From the NCBI RefSeq assembly GCF_001640805.2, contig NC_066853.1:22157742-22221741 (forward strand): a DNA stretch of 64,000 nucleotides, in the 5' to 3' direction. Origin of the DNA: Lates calcarifer (taxonomy: Eukaryota; Chordata; Actinopteri; Centropomidae). The notes under the pieces were generated by a model. The model saw nothing but the letters and a program-made list of their open reading frames with translations. It was not told the DNA's origin and ran no database searches. Position numbers and translations under genes: made by a program. How positions within the stretch are numbered: the first letter of the stretch is position 1; each line of letters starts with the position of its first letter. Positions 31,681-42,668 of the stretch are shown here, in pieces.

Positions 31681-32285
31681 GTTATGAATTACATGTTTTC
31701 TGAGAACTTCTGATTAACACGTCAATGTATTTTCATTGAGAGGAATAAGTTTCCGAATTCTTGATTTATCTTCACATCACTTGAGCTAATTTGAGCATGT
31801 TGCAAAAACAGACTTTATACAGTTCTTAAAGTGTTATTTTATGGGGAAAAAAATACAACTGAAGACCTAAAAAGTAGTCTATCATCACTGCACCTGAAGT
31901 CTGATACAGACTACCTGCTGTATAATTCAGTTTTTTACAGCCTGGATCAAACTGTTGTGATGAAACTATAAGTAAAAGAAAATTACACAATTCATTTGTT
32001 TTGACAATAAATACAGTATTTTTTCCAATGGCATGAATGAAATATTTACATTCAATCCAGCATCATTGTCAGTGAGCAGTAACTGCATGTGTATCAATGC
32101 AAAATGTAAACATAATACAGTTATATAATAATGCCATGCCATCTTCCCGTCAAGCCAAAATGGACTCTGTTATGTACACAACACCTAAATTTTAAAAAGA
32201 AGTCTGTGTGTTGGAGCAGTGACAAGTTTGATGATAAGTGTCTGGTGTGTTTTCAGGCCTGGCACAAACCACAGCCAGACGTCCA

Positions 32286-35200
32286 TCAAAGAGGCTGCAG
32301 CTCTGTTGCATCATTTTCTGCACAAAGGAGGAATTACACTTTGTCAGTACAGAAACTAATATTAACACAACATTCAGGTGTAACAAAGTGACATTAGAAC
32401 TTTGCAGACCTTTGTACTCAAAACACACCCATACTTTAACACAACACATAACTTTAACCCACAATCACGCCCACCAAGCCATAGTTATACACTTCACACA
32501 ATGATAAGTAAACTATGAACTGCAAGGCAAACAAACCTTTATATATACACGTTTATATAAAATGTCTTTTTTACTATGATCCTCCATATAATATCCTCAC
32601 TTAAAAATCATTTATCCAGTATCTATAAAAGTAGATGCAGTAATAACTTACATGAGGTCCATAGTGCAAAGCTCATTGTGAAAGTGTGTCAAACAAATGT
32701 GCATGTACATGTACTAAAGTTATTTTTCATGTTGCTTTACCTGGCATCTGTGCCCTGCATCTCCAAGCCACTATCTTCCTGTAGGCCTTGTCTAGTAGCC
32801 ACACAGCAAGCATGAGAAGGGCAGCCAAACAAGCCAGTGCTAAGGCAGAGACAGACAGGTACTGAAGATCCTCATACAGCACCTCTGGAGGACAGAGACA
32901 CAGATCAGAGCCAAGTCATACTTAGTTCAAAAAGGTACTTACTAGGAAAATGCCCCACTATTCTGCAGAGTTGCAAACACTAAGCAAATATGCTCATAAT
33001 ACAGCCTGTGTGCAGAGATCACATGACACAGCAGCAGGAAGACAATATGTGCCAATGTTAGGAAGGGTAAGAAATAATACATTCTTATGTCACAGTAACA
33101 CATAAAATCTTTCAGTACATACTGACTGTAAACAGTAAATATAACTATTTTCACTCATCCTTTTAATACTAAAATCTTGTATCAGGTTGTAATGTTTACA
33201 GATATAAACAGATAAATACTTGTGTTGTTTACTGATAAATAACAAAGATAAAGACACAGTCACAGTCTACAATGTTCACAATGTCATTCCAGACTCACCA
33301 CCTTCACAGATACTGTTTCTTTTTTTCTTTACCTTTATTTATTCAGGGATGTGTCACTGAGAGTTAAGCTCTCTTTAGCAGGAACACCCTAACCACATTC
33401 ACACAGTTACACACACTCATATCTACAAGCTGCCCAGTACAACCACAGTCTGACCTGCTGCCCACTGGAGCAGTTGAGGGTTAAATGCTTTGGTCAAGGG
33501 GTGATAATGAGGTGAGGGGCAAGTGCAGTTTTTTCACTTTCCCGCCCACATTTATCCTGCCAGTTCAGGGGATCAAACTAGCAACCTTGTGATCACAAGC
33601 TTTCTTTTAATATCAACAGACAGACAGGCCAACTGTCACTGTTATACCCCAAGAGCTGTTATTACCACAACACTGTTGAGCAAGGCAACTCGTGGTTAGA
33701 CTGGAGATTAAGACTGTAGCTATTATTTCATGTCTGAATTAATGCTTGGCACATTGTTCCTCAGTAAAAAGATTTTACAAGTTAACATCTTTATTTAGCT
33801 GCAGAGTCTGTTGAGGAATTGTTTGACACGTCCTCACTGTGTATATTCTGGTCTGATTTGCTGAAGCAGGTATAATTTCATCAAACCTGTGACTCAAGGT
33901 TAACAGAGTTAGATGAGGTTTTTACAAAGGCCAGATCCAACTCACCGTTCACTTTCAGGACAAATCCAGCATCCTTGCTGCTTCCGGCCGCTTCTGTAAC
34001 AGTGACCACATAGTATCCAGCGTCCTGCAGCCGCAGGTCTGACAGGCCCATGGAGCCATTGTCGTAGGGCTGCACTCTGCTGCTGTAATCCACCGTTATG
34101 TTTGTGTATGCCCCTGGCTGCCAAGTCCCTATAGTGCGGCTCACCGCTCCTGACATAAAGGTCCATTGTATGGTGGGGATCACATTGCAGGTAACATCCA
34201 CTGAGAAAAACACATCCTCCTGCACTGACCGAGTGAGGCTCCTCTGGGGAGAGTGAATGGAGATGGCTCCGGCTTCCAAAGTGAAAAGAATGAGGATACA
34301 TAAAGATATAGATTTTAAAATCACTGTGAAATGCATATTAATACATACATACACACACAGTTATGGAGCCAGAGCTTGTATATGTATATCAATGCAGTGT
34401 TGGAAAAGAGGTAATATATTATATATATATAATATATAGCACTGCATGATATACACTTTTCACATGTTCAGCTAATGTTCAACCAGTTTAACACTAATTG
34501 CAGCAGACACATTTCAGTGTATGACACAATACAGCTCTATAAAAAGAAAATATTTTACCATGACACAGTCACTGGCCAACACTGCGACTCATTTGCACTT
34601 AGTTCCATTCAAAGTCAGAAATGTGCTTCTCTTAGTTTCTCTGACAAATTACATGCTGCTGGAGGAGTGAAACTTGTCCGACAAGTTGAGAAGTACCAAT
34701 TTGAGTGTAGTCAGTTGTATTGGCTTTGTCTGTGCTGGCTGCCCCTCATTAAATATTTTCACAGGAGTTTCAGCGGGGGATCTGGTTCTGCTGGTGGTGT
34801 GTTTGCTTAATGAAACACAGGTAAAGAATTCCACCTGAGAATACCAGTGCTGATTAAGAAGCAAGACAGTGTGGGAAATGGTGCCTGTCCTTTTATTCAG
34901 ACATCACAGTTAAAAGCATGATCAAGCAATTAAGCAACCTCCATGACACAGATATCACAATTCTTTCCATGGTTTCTATATGAAAGAATCTATTAAATAA
35001 ATGATCATTCATTTTACCAAAGAAGCTGGAGTTGGCATCGTTATTCTGTGCATCTTGATTTCTATTTGAAATTGCATCAGTTACTGCTCTTTCGTAATTC
35101 CTGGGTGCCCTCTAAGAGAGTGTGATGATTTCACTGTAATGTACACAACTGTGTTGATATTCTTAGACCTGGTATGCAGGTTAAGAAACAGAACCTGAGA

Positions 35201-35440
35201 AAACACTGTGAGTCTTATCCCCAGTTTTCACCCCTGCCAGATTCCGAATTGTAGAACTTGTAGAATGTAGAACTGTGGTATAGACATGATCTCAAGCACA
35301 ATAGCAAAATGTGTCAGCTCTCTGGAGAAAGACCAAATTATAAAGATGTGTTGGATATGCTTACCTAGGTCACAAATATATAATGTGATGCTGAAAAATA
35401 CAGCAACAACTTGTACATCCCAGAGCCTAAAATGCCACAT
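32286..35440 (-). CDS. vstm5: V-set and transmembrane domain-containing protein 5, 4 coding exons
   Basis: Exons in transcript order: 35365-35440, 33946-34272, 32741-32884, 32286-32317; 579 nt, 192 aa (human about 200), all junctions phase 1 as usual for Ig genes. Exon 1 encodes a signal peptide (hydrophobic VVAVFFSITLYIC) and ends at CTAG|GTAAGC. Exon 2 is one V-type Ig domain (SVDVTCNVIPTIQWTF, PYDNGSMGLSDLRLQDAGYY, VTVTEAAGSS). Exon 3 carries VLYEDLQYLSVSAL, one transmembrane helix (LALACLAALLMLAVWLL) and a basic stop-transfer segment (DKAYRKIVAWRCR). Exon 4 gives a ten-codon tail ending DATELQPL. The second canonical Ig cysteine is replaced by valine (YYV), as I recall for human VSTM5. 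The mammalian protein is reported to affect neuronal membrane protrusions. Its place next to med17 matches human. Confidence 0.9.
33335..33605 (+). repeat. SINE-like fish repeat in vstm5 intron 2
   Basis: The segment contains TTTATTTATTCAGGGATGTG, GCCCACTGGAGCAGTTGAGG, AAATGCTTTGGTCAAGGGGT, CTTTCCCGCCCACATTTATC and a decayed tRNA-like B-box region (GGGGATCAAACTAGCAACCT). This order is typical of an abundant teleost short repeat. The family is recalled, not searched. Confidence 0.45.
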
Positions 35441-37114
35441 TAGAATCCCAGACCCATTGGTCGAACTGCAGTCGAAGAATCTCCTTCAGGTTATCTCACA
35501 TGCTGAAGCATTCTCCTCTCTGTCTTTTTCCCTCCACAGCAGCCTTTTCTTGTTCTGAATGTTTCCTCTTCCACTGTCCTTTTTACAGGTGTTAGTGTGC
35601 GTGTGAGTTCCCCCCTCCTCTGAGAATCAGAGAGTGCTGGTTACAGAAGTGCTAGAATTACCCTCCTCTTTCAGGACTGTGTTAGATTTCTCTTCATACC
35701 TGCGCATGTCAGTGCCAGCCAGCCCACACCTATCAGACAGGTTCAGCCAGAGATTACTGAGCAAACATGTACTGAGCATTTTGTGATCACACACACAGAC
35801 ACACACACCTACACACACTTGAGGGAAGAAAGCTATAGAATGAACACACACGTATCCTTCTCAATTTACTCACTATCCCCGCCCAACAAACACTCACCTG
35901 TGTAGACACAGATTCCTTATTGCAAAATGAAACCAGGATAGGCTGAATCAGCCGGTATTTATGGTGCGACACACCTGGTAAAACGTGTCAAACAGGAAGT
36001 GTGTATTCGCACGTATGCAGCAAGACACACAAACACACAGTGAACACAACCACAGTGAAGTGTCATTTCACTTTAGAAGGCATGCATTAGCTGCTTCATT
36101 CCATTTTGTGTGTTATGACCAGACTAGCTCTATTACAGATATCCCTCATTTCTTTTTTTTAAACATTAATTTAAAACATTAATTTTAACAAGCTTATCTC
36201 AGTAAAGAAATTATTTTAAATTCAAACAACCAAAGCGTCGGTGTCTCTCATCAGGCGGACAAAAAATAGTCTTCTACCTACATTTAGGAAGAACCAAACT
36301 CTCACACTTTCAGCTGAAAAATAACATTTCTTGTCACATATTATTGTCTGAATTTGGTATCCTGTATACCCATGTAGACTGTCTATACTTCCAGTGTGTG
36401 GGGAGATGATAGAAAGTAAGAATTTTCTTTGAAGAGGCTGTTATGTTTGATGATTCTAGTTGATTTTTGATTTGCTAACTATGAGCCAGCCCTCTCAATG
36501 TATATATTTCTTTATGTATTTTCATCATATACTGTACCAAAGGCCCAGAGAGAACAAACAATTCACAGGCTCAAAAATGCTTAATGCTTTACTTAATACC
36601 GTCTGCAATAAACATTTGTAATTCTATTAATTGTTTTATTGATTCATATCAATTACATTTTAATACTCAATTATTAAGAAATTGGGATAAAGCTGTATTT
36701 TTCATGTATTTATTACATTCTTATTTTTCATAACCAGTTCTATATGAATGTGAAGTTTCATGTTAAGATGCAGTTGTTTGTCAGGGCTGGGTGAGGGGAC
36801 TCTAATGAATACTTGATATAAATACAACTCCAAAAAAAAAAAAAAAAAAAAAGGGGGTGGGGGGGTGGGGGATGGAAATCATTTCATTTGCTTCTTTGCA
36901 AAGATATTCCTCTATGAAATTGTGCTTCCTTGTAAATTTAATTTCATCATGTTTTACTTACTACTTCAGTAATTGGTCAAATTCCCCATGAACACTTTCA
37001 TGTATGATCCTCAACCGTTACTGTTAACTAAATATTTATTTTAAGTTTTGCCTTGTTTTTGTCTTTTGTTTTCCCCTCCTTTTCTTTGTTACATTTGGTT
37101 TTCTGTACTTGTAA
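35441..37114. other. Intergenic DNA upstream of vstm5
   Basis: No supported exon. It holds short CA-rich tracts (35785-35820), an AT-rich stretch at 36130-36760, and a 22-base A-run joined to a G-rich run at 36832-36872. Part of 35441-35900 should be the vstm5 promoter and 5' UTR. Confidence 0.5.
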
Positions 37115-37840
37115 ATGATCAGCCACAACATTAAAACCACCTTCCTAATATGTTTGTGGTGCCAAAACAGCTCTGACTCATTGAGACATGGACTCCACAA
37201 GAGGAAGAGTGTCCTGAGGTACAGGCACCAAGACATTAGCATCACATCCCTGAAATCCTGTAAGTTGCAAGGTGGGACCATCATTGGATTGAGATCTGTG
37301 GAATTTTGAAAGGAGGCACTGCCATCAGGGAATATTGATACCATGAAGGGGTGCACTTGGTCTGAAGCCCAAGATTCCCCAGCAGAAAACTGCCCAGAGC
37401 ATCAAACTTTCCACTGGCTTGCCATCTCATAATGCATCCTGATGCCATCTCCTCACTAGGTAAATGACACACCCAGCCATTCACATGATGTAAAGGACAT
37501 GATTCATTCATGATTCACCAGACCAGACCAGGCCACCAAGACCACACGTGCCAGCCTTTGCTCCCTATGCACATCAGTGAGCTTTATGCACCTATGACCC
37601 TGTATTCAATTTACTGGTTGTCCTTCCTTTGACCACATTTGTTCGATAGTAACCAATGCATACTGGGAACACCCCAAAAGACCGGCCATTTTGGAGATGC
37701 TCTGACCAAGTCATCTATCCATCACGATGGACCCTTGTCAAAATTGCTAAGATCCCTACACTTGCACATTTGTGCTGCTTCCAATATATCAACTTCAAGA
37801 AGATAATCAATATTTACTTAATGCTGTGGCTGATCAGTGA
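37115..37840. mobile_element. DNA transposon relic with TGATCAGCCACAACATTA ends
   Basis: The left end reads TGATCAGCCACAACATTAAA and the right end is its inverse (ATGCTGTGGCTGATCA). The same inverted ends bound the element at 47650-48009. The interior has no intact open frame. Elements with these ends are frequent in fish genomes; I leave the superfamily open. Confidence 0.65.
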
Positions 37841-38082
37841 ATGAACAATTTTGATAATAACACATAGAAAAAAGATAAAGTTGATTCACTTTTTTTGTTG
37901 TTGGATTCTGACTCATTAAAAGTAAATAAAAAAATAAAATAGAAATATTGAAGATTTGGCTGTAAAGACCTTGTACTAACCTTGATGTTTTAACCCGATT
38001 AAACTGTTATATTTTGTTCGTGTAAATATTTCACAATTAATGCAAATGTAGTTTGCGCGTTGGCAGTCTCCAGAGCAATATG

Positions 38083-38459
38083 TCGTCACCCTCTTAAAAT
38101 AATTGCCTAAGTCATTTTTTCAGATTTTTCAGGAAACACAAAAAACTGTACCACTTGTTGAATATATGATATTTACTAACAATTTTAATCCAAACAGTTA
38201 TAACAACAGATGCCTATTGACATACAAACCAGAAGGTCAGTCAAACATGGAACATGAGAGAATTAAATAACTTAGGCAAATTAAAACTAAAAAAGTCACA
38301 CTCTTGACATAGGCAATTATACTAAAGGGGTTGAATGGCACGATCTGTTTAACTGAGGATGTTGGCAATTTTACCAGAGGTGGCCAGCATCATGAGGAGA
38401 TGATTTTTGTAAAAAAAAAAAAAAAAATGACTTAGTCAATTATTTTAAGAGGGTGACGA
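38083..38459. mobile_element. MITE with long near-perfect terminal inverted repeats
   Basis: The left terminus TCGTCACCCTCTTAAAATAA, continuing TTGCCTAAGTCATTTTTT, is matched by the inverse of the right terminus with one mismatch over about 38 bases. The element is about 377 bases and non-coding. A 17-base A-run lies against the right inverted repeat. The target duplication could not be settled by eye. Confidence 0.75.
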
Positions 38460-38461
38460 TG

Positions 38462-38760
38462 TAACTGTACGTACGTTTGATTAACACGTCATTACGTCAC
38501 GTGCCGCTGCTGATTATCGCCGGAGAACCTGATACGTTACAGCGTCGATGACAGAATTTTGTAAGTTAATTTTTAATAATTTTCTAAGCATTTCTTTTAG
38601 ATAGAATGTCGCTATAAGTACACCGATAACAATTATTGGGAAGCCAAAGTGCTGTCAGTTATTGTAATCTAGTTTCACCGCTGATACCGTATTTTAATTG
38701 CGGTTAAAATTCGCACGTTAGCGGTTAGCCAAGTTCAGTGGTTAGCCATGCTAGTAGCAT
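38462..38760 (+). promoter_or_regulatory. CpG-containing promoter-like block without an assigned gene
   Basis: Starting right after the MITE, this block is richer in CpG than its surroundings and holds ATTACGTCACGTG (38491-38503), an overlapping CRE and E-box. Further on, a short exon-like piece starting at an ATG (38548) ends at a strong donor (TTTT|GTAAGT, 38561). I find no downstream coding exon, so a non-coding transcript or a decayed gene start is as likely as a live gene. Confidence 0.3.
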
Positions 38761-39359
38761 GCTGAAATGATTTTGTGTTGATTTTATGTTAAATGTTTCA
38801 CTTTGCAGGAAAAAAACCCAAAAAGCAGTCTCAATACTTGAGAGAAATGTTGCATGTTAGCTTTGTGTATTTGCACACTGTGAATCAATTTGAAAGCATT
38901 TATATTCTATGTTAATTTGCAATGTTCGTCTCAACACGGGTCTTTTCAAAGACATAGCACACAACCATTAATAAAATATACTTAACATTAAGGATACACA
39001 TTACCAATCCGTACATTCATTATTTATATCGCTTTTTAGTGCGGGTAAGATGGTCATTCAGCTCAGTCCGTTTCATTTTTGACTTTCCTTTGTAATAAGT
39101 AAACGTTGACTATAGAATTCTAAGTAGATTACACAATGTAGCCAATAGGATGTTACTATTTTACATTCTGGCGTCTTTTACATTATGTCAGGTGAGTAAT
39201 TAATTCTGTTCTGGATGCACAGCAGAGCATGGTAAGAGTTTATGATATTACAACCCTCCAATAAATCCTTCCATTATGAAGTTTATTATGTCCAGTTTTT
39301 GATTACGTTATGTTAATGAGGTGTTGAATGAACTGTTTGATCATTATGGAGGATGTAAT

Positions 39360-39862
39360 CTGTGGCGCTAGTATTGTTCAGCTTCATTGCACTCTGCATA
39401 ATTTCTCAGCCTGCTCTCCCCTGACAGATTAATTTTCTCTTACTATCTAAATTATTTATTCTTGCTGTGAGTTACATACAGTGAAACACAGATAAATGTT
39501 GAGGTAACAACAGTGTAGTTCACCCTCTAGACCAATAGGTGGGAGTAGCAGAGACTTCAGTTGCCCATCACAAAGAAACAGGAAACAGGAAGTGGTTGTA
39601 CTGTGGAAAAAAATGTGCTGTGTCTGTTTTTACTCGTTTCTCTGAATTTCAGATGTGGATCAAACAGTATGTGTTGCTATCTGATTTGGCTTCGTCTCAC
39701 CTGAAGTTGCAATTGAGCTGATGCTCATTTTCAGGAGTTAAAATAGATACAATTAATGAGTTTAGGTCAGCCTTTGATGTGAGAATACAACATTGCATGA
39801 TGGGAAATATAAGCATTACCTATCAAACATAATGCAAATAATCTTTGTCAGCTTTTGTGCAA
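39360..39862 (+). repeat. U2 upstream flank, paralogous to the U1 upstream flank
   Basis: This segment aligns with 40490-41111: GTATTGTTCAGCTTCATTG, CCCCTGACAGAT, GTGAAACACAGATAAAT, GACCAATAGGTGG, AAGAAACAGGAAACAGGAAG, CATTGCATGATGGGAAA and TTTGTGCAA occur in the same order in both. The similarity stops about 130-140 bases before each snRNA start. Confidence 0.8.
39791..39806 (+). promoter_or_regulatory. Distal sequence element of the U2 gene
   Basis: CATTGCATGATGGGAA, about 200 bases before U2, combines an octamer-like TTGCAT with the GCATGATGGGAA form of a ZNF143/Staf site. Vertebrate snRNA genes carry both sites at about -200. Confidence 0.6.
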
Positions 39863-39929
39863 ACAAATTCACTTTAAAGTACTCAGTGGACTGGTTTTCT
39901 GTGTTAATGATTGGTGTCTAAACAAATCA

Positions 39930-39948
39930 TTCACCATCAGACTCCTCA
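39930..39948 (+). promoter_or_regulatory. Proximal sequence element of the U2 gene
   Basis: TTCACCATCAGACTCCTCA lies at about -71 to -53, the position where vertebrate snRNA genes carry the SNAPc-binding PSE, and shares its TCACC core. The same text recurs in the U2 relic at about 41837. Confidence 0.5.
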
Positions 39949-40000
39949 GTGAGAGGGACTGTGCAGAGAATGACCCCATCATCTCTGACATTATTTCAGT

Positions 40001-40188
40001 ATCGCTTCTCGGCCTTTTGGCTAAGATCAAGTGTAGTATCTGTTCTTATCAGTTTAATATCTGATACGTCCCCTACCCGGGGACCATATATTAAATTGAT
40101 TTTTGGAACAGGGAGATGGAATAGGGGCTTGCTCCGTCCACTCCACGCATCAACCTGGTATTGCAGTACTTCCAGGAATGGTGCACCC
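40001..40188 (+). ncRNA. U2 spliceosomal snRNA
   Basis: The sequence starts ATCGCTTCTCGGCCTTTTGG and is collinear with vertebrate U2. The branch-point pairing GUAGUA is intact (GTGTAGTATCTGTTC), stem IIa (CAGTTTAATATCTGATA) is present, and the Sm site GATTTTTGG is canonical. It ends near GGTGCACC, at family length (about 188). The U2 snRNP recognises the intron branch point. Promoter elements lie at the expected distances, so this looks like a functional gene. Confidence 0.95.
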
Positions 40189-40489
40189 TCCTCTGAATGT
40201 ACAAAGTAATAAATGCTTGACTATTTTCTCTTGATGACATTTTCCTCAGAAAGCACAGTGTTTAGTTTATTTGTGTTCATCTGACCAGGTAGTTAATACC
40301 TTACATTATATAATTTGTACCCTTGCACTTTGGTAAGTTCATTTGTCTGTAGTGTCTCTAACCCTCATTTTAACGGCATGAGGCTGAAAGTAGTTACACA
40401 CGTGTGAATGTTGAAGGAGTCAAACTAGTAACTAGAAGAATATGAGATCATCATGTTTTTCCTGCTGGGTCCTCAAAATGTCCTCATTT

Positions 40490-41111
40490 TTATAGTATTG
40501 TTTAGCTTCATTGTACTCTAGTTTTAAGATGAACTGTCATTTCACTCTGATTATTTTTTTTAGCTCATTGTCCAGAGGTAAAAATCCACTCTGTATAATT
40601 TGTGCTGCTGCTGTTTATCAGTCTGCTTTCCCCTGACAGATCAGAGAGGCAAGTACACTGTGCGCACTTCATTCACTCTTATTATCTAAATAATTTCCTC
40701 CTGCTGTACATTCAGTGAAACACAGATAAATATGGTATGTAAGTATAAATACAAATAACATCATTGTAGTTCACACCCCAGACCAATAGGTGGCAGTAGC
40801 AGAAACATCAGTTGGCCATCACAAAGAAACAGGAAACAGGAAGTGGTTGTACTGTGAGAAACAATGTGCTTTAGTTTTTATTCTTTTCTCTGAATTTCAA
40901 ATGTTGATCAAACAGTGTTTGTTACTGTCTGATTTAGCTTTGTCTCACTTGAACTTTGAGTTTGGCTGTTGCTCATTTTCAGGAAGTAAAAATAGATAAA
41001 ATAGATGGTTTTAGGTTGAGCCTTTGATCTGGGAATACAGCATTGCATGATGGGAAACATACACCTCATATATTAAATAAGATTTAAATCATCTCTGTCA
41101 GCCTTTGTGCA
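40490..41111 (+). repeat. U1 upstream flank, paralogous to the U2 upstream flank
   Basis: Partner of 39360-39862 in the same orientation. A third, partial copy of this flank lies at 54165-54390 in front of a broken U1. Confidence 0.8.
41041..41056 (+). promoter_or_regulatory. Distal sequence element of the U1 gene
   Basis: CATTGCATGATGGGAA at about -200 relative to U1, identical to the U2 element over 16 bases. Confidence 0.6.
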
Positions 41112-41177
41112 ACAGTGTTTGATCAGTATTGAATCCTGTAGATCCTCAGCCCCTATATCCTGTGGTTTTATATTTTG

Positions 41178-41196
41178 TCAGCACCAGCAGTCAGGG
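41178..41196 (+). promoter_or_regulatory. Possible proximal sequence element of the U1 gene
   Basis: GTCAGCACCAGCAGTCAGG sits at about -64 to -46, the expected place. It shares only a loose CACC core with the U2 element, so the call rests mainly on position. Confidence 0.3.
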
Positions 41197-41241
41197 TGGT
41201 TTGTGTGTGAGAGACACCTCTGCCTGTGAGCTGTACAACTC

Positions 41242-41405
41242 ATACTTACCTGGCAGGGGAGATACCATGATCAAGAAGGTGGTTCACCCAGGGCGAGGCT
41301 CAGCCATTGCACTCCGGTTGTGCTGACCCCTGCGAATTCCCCAAATGTGGGAATCTCGACTGCATAATTTCTGGTAGTGGGGGACTGCGTTCGCGCTCTC
41401 CCCTG
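41242..41405 (+). ncRNA. U1 spliceosomal snRNA
   Basis: The 164-base sequence starts ATACTTACCTGGCAGGGGAG with the intact 5' splice-site pairing segment ACTTACCTG, as in vertebrate U1. Stem-loops I-III follow in order (GATACCATGATCA, CATTGCACTCCGG, TGCTGACCCCTGCG). The Sm site region is AATTTCTGG and stem IV (GGGGGACTGCGTTCGCGCTC) closes at CCCCTG. Compared with the human sequence as I recall it there are scattered changes, mostly in stem II loops. It appears functional. Confidence 0.95.
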
Positions 41406-41410
41406 ATAAC

Positions 41411-41428
41411 ATGTGAAAGAAAAAGAAC
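41411..41428 (+). promoter_or_regulatory. 3' box-like element of U1
   Basis: ATGTGAAAGAAAAAGAAC lies 6 to 23 bases past the U1 end, matching the purine-rich form and position of the snRNA 3' box that directs Integrator-dependent 3' end formation. A copy of this flank is at 42237-42405. Confidence 0.4.
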
Positions 41429-41567
41429 AATCAGTCTTTCAACAGTAGATATTATGTAGCACAGCAGTGGATGTGATATTGGGTGTTAAACTATTCTAGT
41501 CTCACTTAAAGAAGTCAGCACCATCTAATTTGTTTTCCAGTATTTAGGAAATAAAGACATTCCAGTG

Positions 41568-41592
41568 ATATTATTATTATTATTATTATTAT
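41568..41592 (+). repeat. (ATT)n microsatellite
   Basis: About eight tandem ATT units. Confidence 0.9.
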
Positions 41593-41778
41593 GTTCTCAC
41601 ACATTTAGTTGAATATAATTCAGATTATGATTTTTTTGATGAAATATGTTTTGAAAGCTTCTGACAGTCTACAGAGTTAACATTAGTAAAATCTGGTATA
41701 GATCAAATGCTCAGTGTAGGTTTGAATTCTGCAGTTAGCTCTGTTCTCCACTAGAGACCACCAGAGCTCTTTTAGTTG

Positions 41779-41930
41779 TTGTGGTACTCAGTGGACTTGT
41801 TTTTCTGTTTTACTGATTGGTGCCTAAACAAATCGTTCACCATCAGACTCATCAGTTAGAGGGACTGTGCAGAGACCCCATCATCTCTGACATTATTGCT
41901 GTATTGTTTCTCTGACTTGATTGGAAGAAG
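41779..41930 (+). pseudogene. U2 promoter copy with a ruined U2 5' end
   Basis: This aligns with 39877-40030: TACTCAGTGGACT, CAAATCGTTCACCATCAGAC, GAGGGACTGTGCAGAGA and CCCCATCATCTCTGACATTA. The body of U2 is reduced to a mutated first 25-30 bases (GTATTGTTTCTCTGACTTGA against ATCGCTTCTCGGCCTTTTGG) and then stops, so no U2 RNA can be made. Confidence 0.7.
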
Positions 41931-42069
41931 AAGCAAGGTTTCATGGATAGACAAGTGTTTGGGCAATCTGTACTTTTGGGATCCTTGGGTATCAAGAGAG
42001 AAGAGCTCCTTTGTCTGCAGCAAAACTCCAAGAAAATGTTCTTTGATGTCACATTTAATACACTCACCA

Positions 42070-42230
42070 AGATGGAGGAGGTGAAAGGGTTGGCAGCTCG
42101 GTTTAGTTGATGGACCACTGAAGGAATTCCAGGTGAAGAGTCTTTGTCGTACAGGTGAGCGGGTCGTAACAGTACACATCTACAACCCCTGGGTGACTGA
42201 AGAAGCAAGCAGGTTTTGGCGAGCATGTTG
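42070..42230 (+). pseudogene. Possible retroelement ORF1/gag-like fragment
   Basis: A plus-strand reading around 42105-42225 contains VTVHIYNPWVTEEASRFW, which resembles the conserved start of gag/ORF1-like proteins of fish retroelements. There is no start codon or longer frame. Confidence 0.2.
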
Positions 42231-42236
42231 TGGCAA

Positions 42237-42405
42237 GCATGGGATAACAGGAAAGAAAAAGAACAATCAGATTTACAATAGTTAGAAGAAAATAGTAAAT
42301 ATGTGGAACCACAGTGTAAAACACAGTAATGGATGTGATGTTAGGTAATGTTAAGCTATTCTAGTTTTGATTAAAGAAGATATCACTACCACGTCATTTG
42401 TTTTC
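42237..42405 (+). repeat. Second copy of the U1 3' flank, without a U1 body
   Basis: It aligns with 41403-41540 (GGAAAGAAAAAGAACAATCA, GTGATGTTAGG, TAAGCTATTCTAGT). The U1 body that should precede it is absent, so it is a further remnant of the snRNA cluster. Confidence 0.65.
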
Positions 42406-42429
42406 ACTCTCTCTTTCTCTGTGTCAGCT

Positions 42430-42610
42430 GCTCCCTGGAAATGTGCTAGTGGACAACATCCTTGTCTGGGAGAGATGTCAGGGTTGCCGGGTCCTTGGTT
42501 TTGACAGCCTCGATGAGCAGCTCCAGGTCTGTGTGGTTGAAGGTCAGCCCTGCCCCAGCTAGAGCAGACTTGAACACAGCATGCTTGGAATGAGACTCTG
42601 TGCAAAGGTA
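42430..42610 (-). pseudogene. Reverse-strand transposase-like fragment
   Basis: A minus-strand reading runs through HSKHAVFKSALAGAG and LELLIEAVKTKDPATLTSLP. It resembles, from memory, a family of large unnamed fish transposon-encoded proteins. A related fragment of the same text is in 54890-55190 (HSKYAVFKS), as expected if both belong to the duplicated unit. It is broken by the mariner piece that follows. Confidence 0.3.
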
Positions 42611-42668
42611 TTCATGCACAACTGCTATAAGTTTCTAATAAGTGACGTCTTTAGTTCGCTGCTAGCTA

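Noticed and set aside
34130..34354. Signal-peptide-like reading (MHFTVILKS) directly upstream of the vstm5 Ig exon
   Set aside because: It is the translated polypyrimidine tract before the acceptor at 34272. A better exon 1 with a phase-1 donor lies at 35365-35440, and the intron position agrees with the family.
36832..36872. A-run joined to a G-run, considered as a retrocopy tail
   Set aside because: No retrocopied gene body lies upstream and no target duplication was found; it looks like simple-sequence DNA.
41896..42084. Short plus-strand frame over the U2 relic
   Set aside because: It starts inside decayed U2 and shows no protein similarity.
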